In this document: piece by piece, positions 23,776 through 32,039 of the stretch
Layout of the letters: every line of letters begins with the position of its first letter
Numbering within the stretch: position 1 is the stretch's first letter
Assembly: GCF_029714945.1 (NCBI RefSeq)
Contig: NZ_CP121634.1
Location: 3,865,001 to 3,929,000 of the forward strand
Direction: 5' to 3'
DNA length: 64,000 bases
Origin: Bradyrhizobium sp. CIAT3101
GTDB taxonomy: Bacteria > Pseudomonadota > Alphaproteobacteria > Rhizobiales > Xanthobacteraceae
Translations under genes and position numbers: made by a program
Notes under the pieces: model-generated
What the model was told of the DNA's origin: nothing
Database searches by the model: none
The model's input: only the letters and a program-made list of their open reading frames with translations

Positions 23776-26484
23776 ATGGAGTCCGGTTCCGCCCCAATGC
23801 CCGTCGAAACGCCACCGAATTCGCCGCCGAAGCGATCGTTCTCGCTGTCGATCGGCCAGATGACGTTCGGCAGCTTCATCCTGGTGCTGGCGGTGATCAT
23901 CGTCACCTCGACCGCCAGCGTGATCGCGATCCGGCATATCGACGCCACCTTCGCCGAGCTGCAGCGGCTCCAGAGCGTCGGCGATCTCGCCGAAGATATC
24001 GACCGCCGCATGAACGATCTGCGGCTCGCCGCGCGTGACTTCGTCACCGATCCCGGCGCCGGTATCCAGTTCAAGCAGGTGGGCGAGGCCGCCTCGACCC
24101 TGAGCGACATCCTCAAGAAGACCCGTATCGATCTTGCCCCCGAGCAACAGGACATGATCGACGGCGTCTCCGAACGGCTTGCGACTTACCGCAGCGGGCT
24201 GCAGCGGATCTCGACCCTGATCGATCGCCGTGCGGAGTTGCTCGCCGGGCTGCCGCCGCTGCGCGATCAGTTCGATGCCGCGGTCTCCGAAAGTGGGGAC
24301 CGCGATCTCGCCGCCCGCCTGTCGGAAGCGCAGAGCCGGATTGCGCTCGGGCTGCTTGCACGCAATCCGTCGGCTGCCGAACAGGCCGCGCAGGGTATGC
24401 GAGCGATGGCTATCAGCGATGCCCGGCTGAAGTCGGCCGTGGACAGCTACGCCGATGCCATCATCGCGGTCGCCGTCCGCGAACGCCAGATCGCCGATAT
24501 CGACCGCGAGGTGCTGGGAACCGAGGGCCGGTTGATCGGCCGCGTCACCGAATTGCTCCGCGACGTCAGCGACCGCCGTGGCCATGTGCTGTCGCGCGAT
24601 TTTGCCCGGACGCTTGCCGAGGCGCGCTGGCAGAGCATCGTGCTCGGCAGCATGGGTGTGTTGATCGGCATCCTAGCCGCCGGCTTCGTGGTGCGTCGGA
24701 CGGTGCGACCGCTGGCCCAGATCGCGCGCTCGATCCGGGCCCTTGCGGCCGGTGAGAAAAGGACGTCGATCCCGTCGGCCGATCTCGACAACGAGATCGG
24801 CGACATCGCGCGCGCGGCAGAGGTGTTCCGCCGTGCGTTGGAGGAGGCCGACACGGCGCGTGAGGCGGCGGTGCGGGCGCTCACCGAGCAGCGGCTAGCC
24901 GAGGAAAGCTATCGCAAACTGTTCGAGGGCTCGGTCGACGGCATCTACGTGACGACGCCGGCCGGCGATCTCCTCAACGCCAATCCGGCGCTGGCGCGGA
25001 TGATGGGCTATGACAGCCCGCAGCATCTGATCGACAGTATCAACGACATCGCCCACACCATCTACGTCGATCCCGCGGCGCGCGAGGAGTACCAGCGGCT
25101 GATGCACCGCGACGGCATCGTGCGTGAGTTCGAGTATCAGGTGCGCCAGCGCAGCGGCAACATCCTCTGGCTTTCCGACAGCGCGACGGGCGTACGGGAC
25201 GAGCAGGGCCGGATCGTCCGCTACGAGGGCACGCTGCGCGACATCACCGATCAGAAGCGGGCGGAAGACGCCATCGCCGAAGGCCGGCGCCTGCTCCAGC
25301 AGGTCATCGACACCGTGCCGGCCGTCATCAACGTCAAGGACCGCGACCTCCGTTACGTGCTGATGAACCGCTACATGGCCGGCATCTTCGGCATCGAGCC
25401 CGGCGACGCGCTCGGCCGCACCACCGCTGATCTGATGTCGCGCTATGGCGCAGCCAAGACCGACGAGAACGACAAGAACGTGCTCAGGCTCCGCAAGGGG
25501 CTCGGCTTCTACGAGGAGGAGTACAAGGACTCCTCAGGCAATATGCGGCAATGGCTGGTCAACAAGCTGCCGCTGCTGGATGCCGAGGGCGAGATCGAGC
25601 GGATCGTCACCGTGGCGCTCGACATCGGCGAGCGCAAGCGCGGCGAGCAGGAGATGCGCAAGGCCAAGGACTCCGCCGAAACCGCGCTGCGCAACCTGCG
25701 CGAGACCCAGGCCTCTCTGATCGAAGCAGAGAAGCTCGCGGCCCTCGGACGCCTGGTCGCCGGCGTTGCGCACGAGGTCAACAATCCCGTCGGCATCAGC
25801 CTCACGGTTGCCTCCGCGCTGGAGCGCAAGACGGCGATGTTCAGCGCCGACGTCGAGCGCGGCGAGCTTCGCCGCTCGACGCTCAACGATTACCTCAACA
25901 CGAGCCGCGATGCGTCCTCGCAGCTCGTTTCCAATCTCAACCGTGCGGCCGAGCTGATCCAGTCGTTCAAGCAGGTCGCGGCCGACCGCAACTATTCGGA
26001 CCAGCGCAGCTTCGACCTCGCCGACCTCACCGAGCAGGTGGTGATGAGCCTGCGTCCGGGCCTGCGCAAGCAGAACCTGACGCTCAACGTCGAGTGCCAG
26101 CCCAACCTGACCATGAACAGCTATCCCGGCCCGTACGGCCAGGTGCTGACCAATCTGTTCCTGAATTCGGTGGCGCACGCCTTCCCGGATGGACGTCCGG
26201 GGATCATCGACATCCGGGTGCGCGAGTCAGGCAAGGACAATGTCGAGATCATCGTCGCCGACAATGGTTGCGGCATGAGCCTCGACGTGCGCCGGCGCGC
26301 CTTCGATCCGTTCTTCACGACGCGGCGCGATCAGGGCGGCACCGGTCTTGGGCTGCACATCGTCTACAGCATCGTGACCAACCGGCTCGGCGGGCGGCTC
26401 GACCTCGATTCCGAGCCGGGCGAAGGCACGCGCATCCAGATGATCCTGCCGCGCACAGCGCCGCTGGAACAGGCTGCGGAATAG
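23776..26484 (+). CDS. Membrane-bound PAS-PAS sensor histidine kinase
   Basis: 902 residues. TM1 is about 30-52 and TM2 about 290-312, flanking a roughly 235-residue helical periplasmic domain. HAMP follows, then PAS-1 (SYRKLFEGSVDGIYVTTPAG, from about 377) and PAS-2 (QQVIDTVPAVINVKDRD, from about 505). The dimerisation domain has phospho-acceptor H666 (GVAHEVNNPVG). The ATPase domain has DNGCGMS (about 829) and GGTGLGLH (about 854). The VAHEVNNPxG H-box places it with HWE-unrelated, ResE/AtoS-like kinases. No response regulator is adjacent, so it is an orphan. The ligand is unknown. Confidence 0.92.
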   Translation: MESGSAPMPVETPPNSPPKRSFSLSIGQMTFGSFILVLAVIIVTSTASVIAIRHIDATFAELQRLQSVGDLAEDIDRRMNDLRLAARDFVTDPGAGIQFKQVGEAASTLSDILKKTRIDLAPEQQDMIDGVSERLATYRSGLQRISTLIDRRAELLAGLPPLRDQFDAAVSESGDRDLAARLSEAQSRIALGLLARNPSAAEQAAQGMRAMAISDARLKSAVDSYADAIIAVAVRERQIADIDREVLGTEGRLIGRVTELLRDVSDRRGHVLSRDFARTLAEARWQSIVLGSMGVLIGILAAGFVVRRTVRPLAQIARSIRALAAGEKRTSIPSADLDNEIGDIARAAEVFRRALEEADTAREAAVRALTEQRLAEESYRKLFEGSVDGIYVTTPAGDLLNANPALARMMGYDSPQHLIDSINDIAHTIYVDPAAREEYQRLMHRDGIVREFEYQVRQRSGNILWLSDSATGVRDEQGRIVRYEGTLRDITDQKRAEDAIAEGRRLLQQVIDTVPAVINVKDRDLRYVLMNRYMAGIFGIEPGDALGRTTADLMSRYGAAKTDENDKNVLRLRKGLGFYEEEYKDSSGNMRQWLVNKLPLLDAEGEIERIVTVALDIGERKRGEQEMRKAKDSAETALRNLRETQASLIEAEKLAALGRLVAGVAHEVNNPVGISLTVASALERKTAMFSADVERGELRRSTLNDYLNTSRDASSQLVSNLNRAAELIQSFKQVAADRNYSDQRSFDLADLTEQVVMSLRPGLRKQNLTLNVECQPNLTMNSYPGPYGQVLTNLFLNSVAHAFPDGRPGIIDIRVRESGKDNVEIIVADNGCGMSLDVRRRAFDPFFTTRRDQGGTGLGLHIVYSIVTNRLGGRLDLDSEPGEGTRIQMILPRTAPLEQAAE

Positions 26485-26492
26485 TTCAGTCG

Positions 26493-26846
26493 CTAATCAG
26501 CTTCTGTGAGCTTGTGCAGGGTGGCGCCGAAAATCAGGCTGGCCTTGCCGACCAGCGCCGTTCCGGTCATCTCCGCGCGGGTGTCCGTGTAGGTCCCGCT
26601 GACACCGATGCCGACCGGAGCCGGGCCGCCGAACAGCGGGTTGTCATCACCTCGCGGCGAGGTGTGCCGTTGCACCAGCACCTCGCCTTTGAAGGTGTGG
26701 TCGTCCTTCACCACGTAGCTGCCGGTGTAATAGAGGTAGGCATCGCCGCCAAGGATCTTGCCGTCGCGAAAAAGAATCACGCCGCTGCCCTTACCGACCC
26801 GACCATCGAGCAGGCTCACGTGAATCGAATAGAGGCCGTTCTTCAT
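26493..26846 (-). CDS. GrlR-family regulatory protein
   Basis: 117 residues from the ATG at 26846 (MKNGLYSIHVSLLDG); a longer frame exists with no better ribosome site. The fold pattern is a small lipocalin-like beta barrel: GSGVILFRDGKILGGDAYLY, then YTGSY, matching the G-x-G...GGD...YxGxY layout of GrlR, the negative regulator of LEE type III secretion in enteropathogens. No GrlA, Ler or secretion genes are nearby. In soil bacteria these proteins are orphans with unknown partners. It converges on the kinase gene nine bases away. Confidence 0.75.
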   Translation of the reverse strand: MKNGLYSIHVSLLDGRVGKGSGVILFRDGKILGGDAYLYYTGSYVVKDDHTFKGEVLVQRHTSPRGDDNPLFGGPAPVGIGVSGTYTDTRAEMTGTALVGKASLIFGATLHKLTEAD

Positions 26847-27109
26847 CACGCCCCGTCTGCCGGCCACCATCGCCCAATGGCGTAACCGGTGTAGCTTTTA
26901 TGCCAAAGCGCAACCACTCGCGCAACGCGGCAGTTTCGCCAGCGATGGTGTCCCATGCCGGCACTGCTAACCGTAATTGTCCCGGCTTGTGTGTGACACG
27001 GTTATGACGGTCTCATCACGCTGCGAGGCCAGTCGTTGCGAATCAGAGTTGGCCCGCGAAATGCATAACCATTGTTGCACTGGCCGCGGGGTGCTGGAGC
27101 AAGACGAAC

Positions 27110-27598
27110 GTGAGCAACTGGATCGATTCCGGCGGCGCTGAGCCGCGTCTGTACAGTGCGCGTCCCACGAACTGCGAAACACGACGATGGCAGATTGGCC
27201 GTCCCACACGGTGGCGAAGCGCGGCAAGTCTTGCTTGCGCGCTGGCGCTGATTGCCCCGCTCGGGCACGCACGCGACCGCGGCCAGTTCGTCAATACCAG
27301 TACGGAGCTTAAAGCCTGGTTCGACGGCTTGCGCAGCGGCAAGGGGCCATGCTGCTCCGATGCCGACGGTTCGGCGATCTCGGACTCCGATTGGGAGAGC
27401 AAGGACGGGCACTATCGCGTGCGTATCCCGCGCCTTGGCTACGTGATCGAAGGCCGGGAGCAGGAGCTCGTCTGGGTCGACGTGCCCGAGGAGGCCGTGA
27501 TCTCGGAGCCGAACCGGGTCGGACGCACCATGGTCTGGCCGATCTACGGCTACACGGGCGTCACGATCCGATGCTTTATGCCCGGTAGCATGACTTAG
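27110..27598 (+). CDS. Exported protein of unknown function (CCS...RCFLPG-type)
   Basis: Up to 162 residues using GTG at 27110; the true start is uncertain. A signal-like segment (ASLACALALIAPLGHA, about 39-54) precedes the mature domain. The domain contains WFDGLRSGKGPCCSDADGSA, an acidic DWESKDGHYRV strand and TEPNR-like SEPNRVG...VWPIYGY, and ends RCFMPG. Three cysteines (CC and RCF) are the conserved features I associate with a small secreted rhizobial family. Function is unknown. It stands alone. Confidence 0.65.
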   Translation: MSNWIDSGGAEPRLYSARPTNCETRRWQIGRPTRWRSAASLACALALIAPLGHARDRGQFVNTSTELKAWFDGLRSGKGPCCSDADGSAISDSDWESKDGHYRVRIPRLGYVIEGREQELVWVDVPEEAVISEPNRVGRTMVWPIYGYTGVTIRCFMPGSMT

Positions 27599-27648
27599 CG
27601 GGGCGAGCGCTCGCCCGGCTTCGCCTCGATGTCGGATGCGGAGTCGCG

Positions 27649-28035
27649 TCAGGTATATTTCTTGTCGCGCTCGAGCAGCTCGATGGAAATGCCTTCGGGG
27701 CCGCGGATGAAGCAGATGCGGACGCCGGGCCGGATCGTGGTCGGCTCGCGGGTGAACGTCACGCCCTTGGCCTTGAGCTCGGCGGCGACAGCGTCGATGT
27801 CCTTCACCGTGAGCCCGAAATGGTCGAGGCCCTGATGAGGGTGTGGCGGCGGCGCGCTGACGGCGTTCTCGCCTTCCAGCGATGCGATGAAGATCCTGGC
27901 GCCGCCCAGGTTCACGTCGATGCGTCCCGGCGCGCGCACGATCTCGCCGCCGAGGATGTCGCGCAGCCAGGCCGCGGTCGCTTCCGGATCAGGGCTGCGC
28001 AGATGGATGTGATCCCAAGTGACGACGACTGGCAT
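27649..28035 (-). CDS. VOC-family (glyoxalase/bleomycin resistance-fold) protein
   Basis: 128 residues from the ATG at 28035, preceded by a very strong GGGAGGAATT site. One pair of beta-alpha-beta-beta-beta modules is seen: TWDHIHLRSPDPEATAAWLR at the start, with metal ligand His in DHIHL; HQGLDHFGLTVKD in the middle; and RICFIRGPEGISIELLERD at the end, with the Glu ligand in IELLE. It is a metal-dependent lyase, isomerase or dioxygenase acting on a small substrate. Specificity is unknown. It is monocistronic. Confidence 0.9.
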   Translation of the reverse strand: MPVVVTWDHIHLRSPDPEATAAWLRDILGGEIVRAPGRIDVNLGGARIFIASLEGENAVSAPPPHPHQGLDHFGLTVKDIDAVAAELKAKGVTFTREPTTIRPGVRICFIRGPEGISIELLERDKKYT

Positions 28036-28187
28036 TTCAATTCCTCCCGATAGGGTCTTCGCGATGTTGCAGCGCATGTTAGCGATCCCGATCGACGATC
28101 GCCACCATGGCTCCTATCCGAGATTCGCGCCGTTGCGGGAACCTTAGTTCCTTTCGCGGATTGAGGAAGGAGGCGAGTGATGCACCC

Positions 28188-28745
28188 ATGAACGCAGGGT
28201 TTGGCCGGATCGGATTGGGAAGCTTCGCCGGGAATGGCGAGGGGCCGCCGCGGCTCCGCTCCCCAACAAGCGTCTGGCTCAAGCGAGGCGTGTTGTGGCT
28301 GCTGGCGGCGCTCGTGGTTGGTGGGGCCGTCTGGCTGTTGATGCCGCCCTCCGAAGGCAATGTCGCGCCGACCGAGCCGACCAAATTGGCGCTGGCAAGC
28401 ATCGATCCAGCTGCTCCGACAACCGCCTCAGATACCTCCGCTGCTGAGCCGGCCGGGCTCGACCGGATGAAGATTTCATCGCAGACCTGGCGGCGCGGCG
28501 GGCTCGGCTCGAAGGCGCTCGTCACCTTCACCGTGCGAAATGACAATGACTATGCCGTTAAGGATGTCGAGATCGTCTGCGCCTTCACGCGGCGCGACGG
28601 CAGCCATCTGACTGACCGCGGCCGCGTGCTGGCCGACATTGTCGGCATGAAAAGTCGCAAGACCTTTGCGCGCGTCCCGGTCGGATTCGTCAACGTGAAT
28701 GCCGATCAGGCGACATGTTCGCTGGTGACGGCGCGGCGCGCCTAA
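28188..28745 (+). CDS. Single-TM membrane protein with periplasmic beta domain
   Basis: 185 residues from the ATG at 28188, eight to ten bases after GGAAGGAGG. The short cytoplasmic part is followed by one TM helix (VLWLLAALVVGGAVWLLM, about 38-55), a Pro/Thr/Ala linker and a C-terminal domain starting LDRMKISSQTWRRGGLGSKA. VTFTVRNDNDYAVKDVEIVC resembles an Ig-like or FxLYD-type strand pattern. Two cysteines (IVCAF and ATCSL) may bond in the periplasm. It may be an envelope-stress or assembly factor; function is unknown. Confidence 0.7.
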   Translation: MNAGFGRIGLGSFAGNGEGPPRLRSPTSVWLKRGVLWLLAALVVGGAVWLLMPPSEGNVAPTEPTKLALASIDPAAPTTASDTSAAEPAGLDRMKISSQTWRRGGLGSKALVTFTVRNDNDYAVKDVEIVCAFTRRDGSHLTDRGRVLADIVGMKSRKTFARVPVGFVNVNADQATCSLVTARRA

Positions 28746-28907
28746 GGAGCCAGACATTCCGCTAGCGGAAAAGTTACCGTCCTTGGCCCTTGGCCAGAAT
28801 CTTGGCGTTCCCATTTGAACCAAAGGGCAGGGTGCAGGAACCAATTAGAGGATCGCCGGTTGAGGCGAAGAGCCCACGCGGGGATTGCGGGGGGCGGAGC
28901 GCGGCCA

Positions 28908-29378
28908 ATGCCCATCTTTCGGTATTTCATGTTCGTCGGTGGAGCGCTGCTCGCACTGTTGTTTGCGGCTGATTTCGTTTGGCCGACGTCGCCGGCCGGA
29001 CAAGCGGTTGCGACTGCAGGCTATGACCAGCCGCTGATCCGGATCCGGTCCGATCGTCATCTGCCTGATCGTGTCGTGCTCGACACCAGCCAGCCGACCG
29101 TCGCCGTGCCGGTCGTGCAGACGGCCGCCGCCGCGGCGCCTCAGGCGACTGCGCAGCCGGACCCGCTGGCTGACATCTCGGCAAAGGCGCGGGTGCGCGA
29201 GACTTTCGCTCAGTTCACGCCGAAAGCTCAGGCCCAAACGACGCAGACTCCGCAGGTTCAGGCCCCCGTTCAGCCCAAACGGAAGGTGGCCCGGGCGCGT
29301 CCGGCGCCGCAGCGCGGCCAGCCGATGATGCTGGTGGCACAGCAGCCGCATTTCGGTTTTTTCAACTCGACCTGGTAA
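28908..29378 (+). CDS. Envelope protein with N-terminal TM/signal anchor and Gln/Pro-rich region
   Basis: 156 residues from the ATG at 28908, preceded by GGGGGGCGGAG. The N-terminus MPIFRYFMFVGGALLALLFA is an uncleaved anchor. PLIRIRSDRHLPDRVVLDTS follows, then a long Ala/Gln/Pro/Val disordered region, a basic stretch (KRKVARARPAPQRG) and the aromatic end FGFFNSTW. A terminator follows. This pattern is recurrent among rhizobial small envelope proteins. Function is unknown. Confidence 0.7.
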   Translation: MPIFRYFMFVGGALLALLFAADFVWPTSPAGQAVATAGYDQPLIRIRSDRHLPDRVVLDTSQPTVAVPVVQTAAAAAPQATAQPDPLADISAKARVRETFAQFTPKAQAQTTQTPQVQAPVQPKRKVARARPAPQRGQPMMLVAQQPHFGFFNSTW

Positions 29379-29393
29379 CAAGCGCGCCTCTGC

Positions 29394-29427
29394 TCCGCCT
29401 CGATAAAGGCGGGGAGGGCTTTTTATT
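29394..29427 (+). terminator. Rho-independent terminator
   Basis: Stem CTCCGCCT/AGGCGGGGAG with a short CGATAA loop is followed by GGCTTTTTATT, 15 bases after the preceding gene's stop. Confidence 0.75.
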
Positions 29428-29532
29428 GTCCGGTCTCTCTGCTAATTCGAACCGATCCGAGCGTCGCAGCCAACTGGCCCGCCAGTCAGCGTCAGCGGGC
29501 GCTTCGGTTTGTGGCCCAAGACCGGGGCCCGG

Positions 29533-29609
29533 GCGCTCGTAGCTCAGCTGGATAGAGCATCGGATTTCGATTCCGAGGGTCGGGAGTTCGAATCTCTCCG
29601 AGCGCGCCA
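29533..29609 (+). tRNA. tRNA-Arg(TCG)
   Basis: A full cloverleaf with acceptor GCGCTCG/CGAGCGC, D arm GCTCAGCTGGATAGAGC, anticodon stem TCGGA/TCCGA with loop TTTCGAT (anticodon TCG, reads CGA), T arm GGGAG-TTCGAAT-CTCTC (with the outer pair mismatch usual here) and an encoded CCA end. It is 77 bases long. It stands alone with no other tRNA nearby. Confidence 0.97.
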
Positions 29610-29659
29610 TTTGTCAGGCCACAGCCTTCAGGCCTGACCACGCAATCCGTAAATCTCGC

Positions 29660-29812
29660 CTACTTGCCCTGGATCTTGAGCCCGTTGGGGCCAACGTTGA
29701 TCTGGAGGCCGTCAGGCTGCTTCTTCGCCTGATAGAGATTGTAGCCAAGTACCCCCGCCGTCACGACCAATGCGCCAATAATGAGAAACAACAGATTGCG
29801 GCTAATGGACAT
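29660..29812 (-). CDS. 50-residue single-TM small protein
   Basis: MSISRNLLFLIIGALVVTAG begins a protein with one N-terminal TM helix (about 6-25), a YNLYQAKKQ linker and a short hydrophilic end DGLQINVGPNGLKIQGK, whose repeat I(N)VGPNGL(K)I looks like a tiny beta hairpin. AAAGGAAA lies eight bases before the ATG. I have seen such small membrane proteins in Bradyrhizobium. Function is unknown. Confidence 0.7.
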   Translation of the reverse strand: MSISRNLLFLIIGALVVTAGVLGYNLYQAKKQPDGLQINVGPNGLKIQGK

Positions 29813-29873
29813 CCGTTTCCTTTGAACCAAGGTTGCTGACAGTGAAGAAACGCCGTGCAGCACGTGCGTGGCT

Positions 29874-30878
29874 TCAAAACTGTCCGGCACTGGCAACGTG
29901 GTTCATCAGCACTTGTTCCGGAGCAGCCGTGCGCGAGCGGGCCCGCGCCAGCGTGTCCGAGGGCGCCTCGTGGAAGGTCGCGCGGTATGCTGCGGCAAAC
30001 TCGCCGAGGTGATGAAAGCCCTGGGCGCGCGCGCACGAGGCGACCGACGCGCCACCGCTCCTGAGGAGCTGCGTGCGGGTGGCCCACAGCCGCTTCAGGC
30101 GGATGTATTGATGCAGGCTCATCCCGCGCACCTTGGCTACCGCACCGCCGAGGGTCCGGATCGAGACGCCGAACTCATCGGCGAGATCGGCCGTATAGAT
30201 CGGGGCGGTCGGATAGGCTGCGACGTAGTCGTCGATCTGCTGCACGAGCCTGGCGGATCGCGCACCCGCATTCGGGGCGCTGCGCTCCGACAACGGGTTC
30301 GTTCGAAACAGGTCGTCGAAAGCGAGCAACAGCCCCTCCTGGAGATGGCTGGCGGCTTCCGTGGTCTCGAACATGTGCGGCGCGAACGACGCGGTCCTGA
30401 GAATGTCGAGCACAAGCTGCCGCGCATAGAGATGCGCAGCCGGGTCGGCGATGCGAACCCATAACGCGTCGGCGCGATCGAACCAGCCGCGATCCCTGAG
30501 CGTGGTCGAGAACATGATCAGTGCATGATGATTGATCTTGGGCTCGACGAAATGGCAGTGATGATTGCCGCGCAAGGCGACGAAGAAGCGCGCGTCGAGA
30601 TCCATGCCGCTCGAACTGGCGCGCAGATCATCGCTCATCGGCAGGATCACCATGCCGCCCGGTGCGCGATAGGTGGTCTCCAGGATGCGTGCAAACGACC
30701 GCGCCACGATGATGCGGCAGGCCGGCAGATTCACGATCGCTCGCGCCGCAGCAAAATTGGCGACGTCGAGCGGAATGCTCCGGGCGTCTTCCAGCGATTC
30801 AGCCGGTCGAAACGCGTCGACGTCGGTGAACCGGGTCAGTTGGAGCGCGGAGGATGGGGCGAGAGCGTCGAAGAACAT
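29874..30878 (-). CDS. AraC-family transcriptional regulator
   Basis: 334 residues from the ATG at 30878; a TTG seven codons upstream is an alternative. The N-terminal sensor domain (about 1-200) resembles AraC_binding_2-type folds (ARSFARILETTYRAPGGMVILP, then FVALRGNHHCHFVEP). The C-terminal pair of HTHs (about 235-325) has YTADLADEFGVSIRTLGGAV and the second helix set FHHLGEFAAAYRATFHEAPS. It is probably an activator of a catabolic or stress gene; no obvious target lies adjacent. It runs leftward towards the tRNA. Confidence 0.88.
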   Translation of the reverse strand: MFFDALAPSSALQLTRFTDVDAFRPAESLEDARSIPLDVANFAAARAIVNLPACRIIVARSFARILETTYRAPGGMVILPMSDDLRASSSGMDLDARFFVALRGNHHCHFVEPKINHHALIMFSTTLRDRGWFDRADALWVRIADPAAHLYARQLVLDILRTASFAPHMFETTEAASHLQEGLLLAFDDLFRTNPLSERSAPNAGARSARLVQQIDDYVAAYPTAPIYTADLADEFGVSIRTLGGAVAKVRGMSLHQYIRLKRLWATRTQLLRSGGASVASCARAQGFHHLGEFAAAYRATFHEAPSDTLARARSRTAAPEQVLMNHVASAGQF

Positions 30879-31024
30879 GCGTCTGGCCGGATGCTGCAAT
30901 GTGACAATAAAATGAACGTCAGTACATGGCCATCAATGGCGAAACAGGACGATTCAGTAAACAGGATTCCATGCCGTAATATTGCGGACATCATCCCACG
31001 AGGATGATCGGATTGATGTCACCG

Positions 31025-31198
31025 TCAACGGTCTCGGCTCATCGGTTGACCCGATGTGAGGTCAATGAAATGGAGCCGCGTGCAGGCAGGGCAGGCGAAG
31101 GACTCGAAGCTTCGCCCCTCGCGTCCCTGCCGCTTCTCGAGATGGGTTTGCACGTTCATGCCCGTCTGCGGGCACCGGAAAACAATCAGATCGGCCAT
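31025..31198 (-). CDS. 57-residue protein with a CPAC zinc-ribbon half-site, predicted FixK-controlled
   Basis: A short frame starting MADLIVFRCPQTGMNVQTHL and containing FACPACTRLHFIDL, then stopping at TGA 31027-31025. Cysteines at 9, 36 and 39 and a nearby His could form a small metal site of the CxxT...CPAC type. There is no Shine-Dalgarno before the ATG. Instead, a -10-like CATTCT ends six bases before the ATG and a FixK/FNR-like palindrome is centred 40.5 bases upstream of its A, which fits leaderless transcription. This suggests low-oxygen control. Function is unknown. Confidence 0.65.
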   Translation of the reverse strand: MADLIVFRCPQTGMNVQTHLEKRQGREGRSFESFACPACTRLHFIDLTSGQPMSRDR

Positions 31199-31245
31199 CG
31201 GCACAGAATGGCTGCGCGACGAATTTCATCTTTGATCTAGATCAG
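31199..31245 (-). promoter_or_regulatory. FixK/FNR-like box with leaderless class II promoter
   Basis: TTGATCTAGATCAG at 31232-31245 (CTGATCTAGATCAA on the minus strand) matches 13 of 14 bases of TTGAT-N4-ATCAA. It is centred at 31238.5, exactly 40.5 bases from the A of the ATG at 31198. CATTCT occupies -12 to -7 relative to that A, with the conserved -11 A and -7 T. The geometry is that of a class II Crp/Fnr-activated promoter. Confidence 0.6.
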
Positions 31246-31292
31246 TTTTGGAATTGCTCCAGGCGAGAGCGCCACCGCGATCTCGCAAATGC

Positions 31293-31315
31293 GAAGGGGC
31301 CCGGAGGGCCCCTTC
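31293..31315 (-). terminator. Hairpin terminator after the Tyr/Gly-rich gene
   Basis: GAAGGGGCCC/GGGCCCCTTC with a 3-base loop is a perfect 10-bp stem just beyond the stop codon at 31321. The minus-strand tail GCATTTG has only a short T-run. Confidence 0.65.
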
Positions 31316-31320
31316 AGATT

Positions 31321-31608
31321 TCACCAGCGGCGATAGCCGTAATAGCCGGGCCCATAGACACGCGGGCCATAATAGCGCGGCGGTCCATAATATCGGGGGC
31401 CGTAATACGGCGCCGGCGCGCCGTAATATCCATAATAATTCGGACGCCAGAAACAGCGCCCCCAGGCGTCGCAGACCATACGGACCTGTTCGACGTTTGA
31501 AACCTGCGGTGCCGCAGGCGCGGGCGCAACGGGCATGGCTGACGCCGTCGGCGATGCCGCGATGGCACCGAAAAGGGACGCGACGACGAGGCCGATCTTA
31601 AGCTTCAT
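31321..31608 (-). CDS. Small secreted Tyr/Gly/Pro-rich protein
   Basis: 95 residues with GAGGAAGAC seven bases before the ATG. The signal peptide MKLKIGLVVASLFGAIAASP runs to SASA/M. The mature part has one disulfide candidate (VCDAWGRCFW), then tandem PYYGPRYYGPPRYYGPR-like repeats ending YYGYRRW. Gly/Tyr repeats of this kind are typical of small surface or matrix proteins in Bradyrhizobium. It is probably monocistronic. Function is unknown. Confidence 0.75.
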   Translation of the reverse strand: MKLKIGLVVASLFGAIAASPTASAMPVAPAPAAPQVSNVEQVRMVCDAWGRCFWRPNYYGYYGAPAPYYGPRYYGPPRYYGPRVYGPGYYGYRRW

Positions 31609-32039
31609 AATGTCTTCCTCCGCTTACGCGATACAGGGTATCGAAGTTGTTCTGATCAAATTGTGGCAGAACCGAAATGTAATGCTGATGAACAAATCTT
31701 CAGCTTGCCCGCCGCAGGCCTGACCTCAACTCAGCAAGAGTATCCCAGGTTCTCGCGTGTGACCAATGCTTCGACGACCCGCAGGACATCCATTGGTATC
31801 CTTGCTTCTACGCAATCCGGCGGCGCGGCTTCATCCGTAACCTTGTCGTCACGGGCAATCCTCCGCCAAATTCGAAGAGTGGGCTTGTCAGGATTGGATC
31901 GTCGTGTGCAGCGGACGCTCGGCGCTCCGGGACGAGGTGGGAAAGAACCTCGTCAAGCGGACGGTCTATCAGATCGAGAAGCAGGTGCTGCGGGGGCCAC
32001 CGGTGAGGCCGCCCGCCGCAAGACAACGCAGCCGCGCCC
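31609..32039. other. 431-base region with no convincing gene; possible degraded ORF
   Basis: No known element is recognised. One plus-strand frame from 31841 encodes a protein-like stretch (KFEEWACQDWIVVCSGRSAL, later VKRTVYQIEKQVL) without a good ATG or ribosome site. Upstream, another frame gives QDIHWYPCFYAIRRRGF. The frame changes and missing start suggest a decayed gene, but this is weak. Confidence 0.35.

Noticed and set aside
29362..29610. 82-codon minus-strand frame starting MARSERFELP
   Set aside because: It is the antisense of the tRNA-Arg gene; such MARxERFELPT peptides are a well-known annotation artefact.
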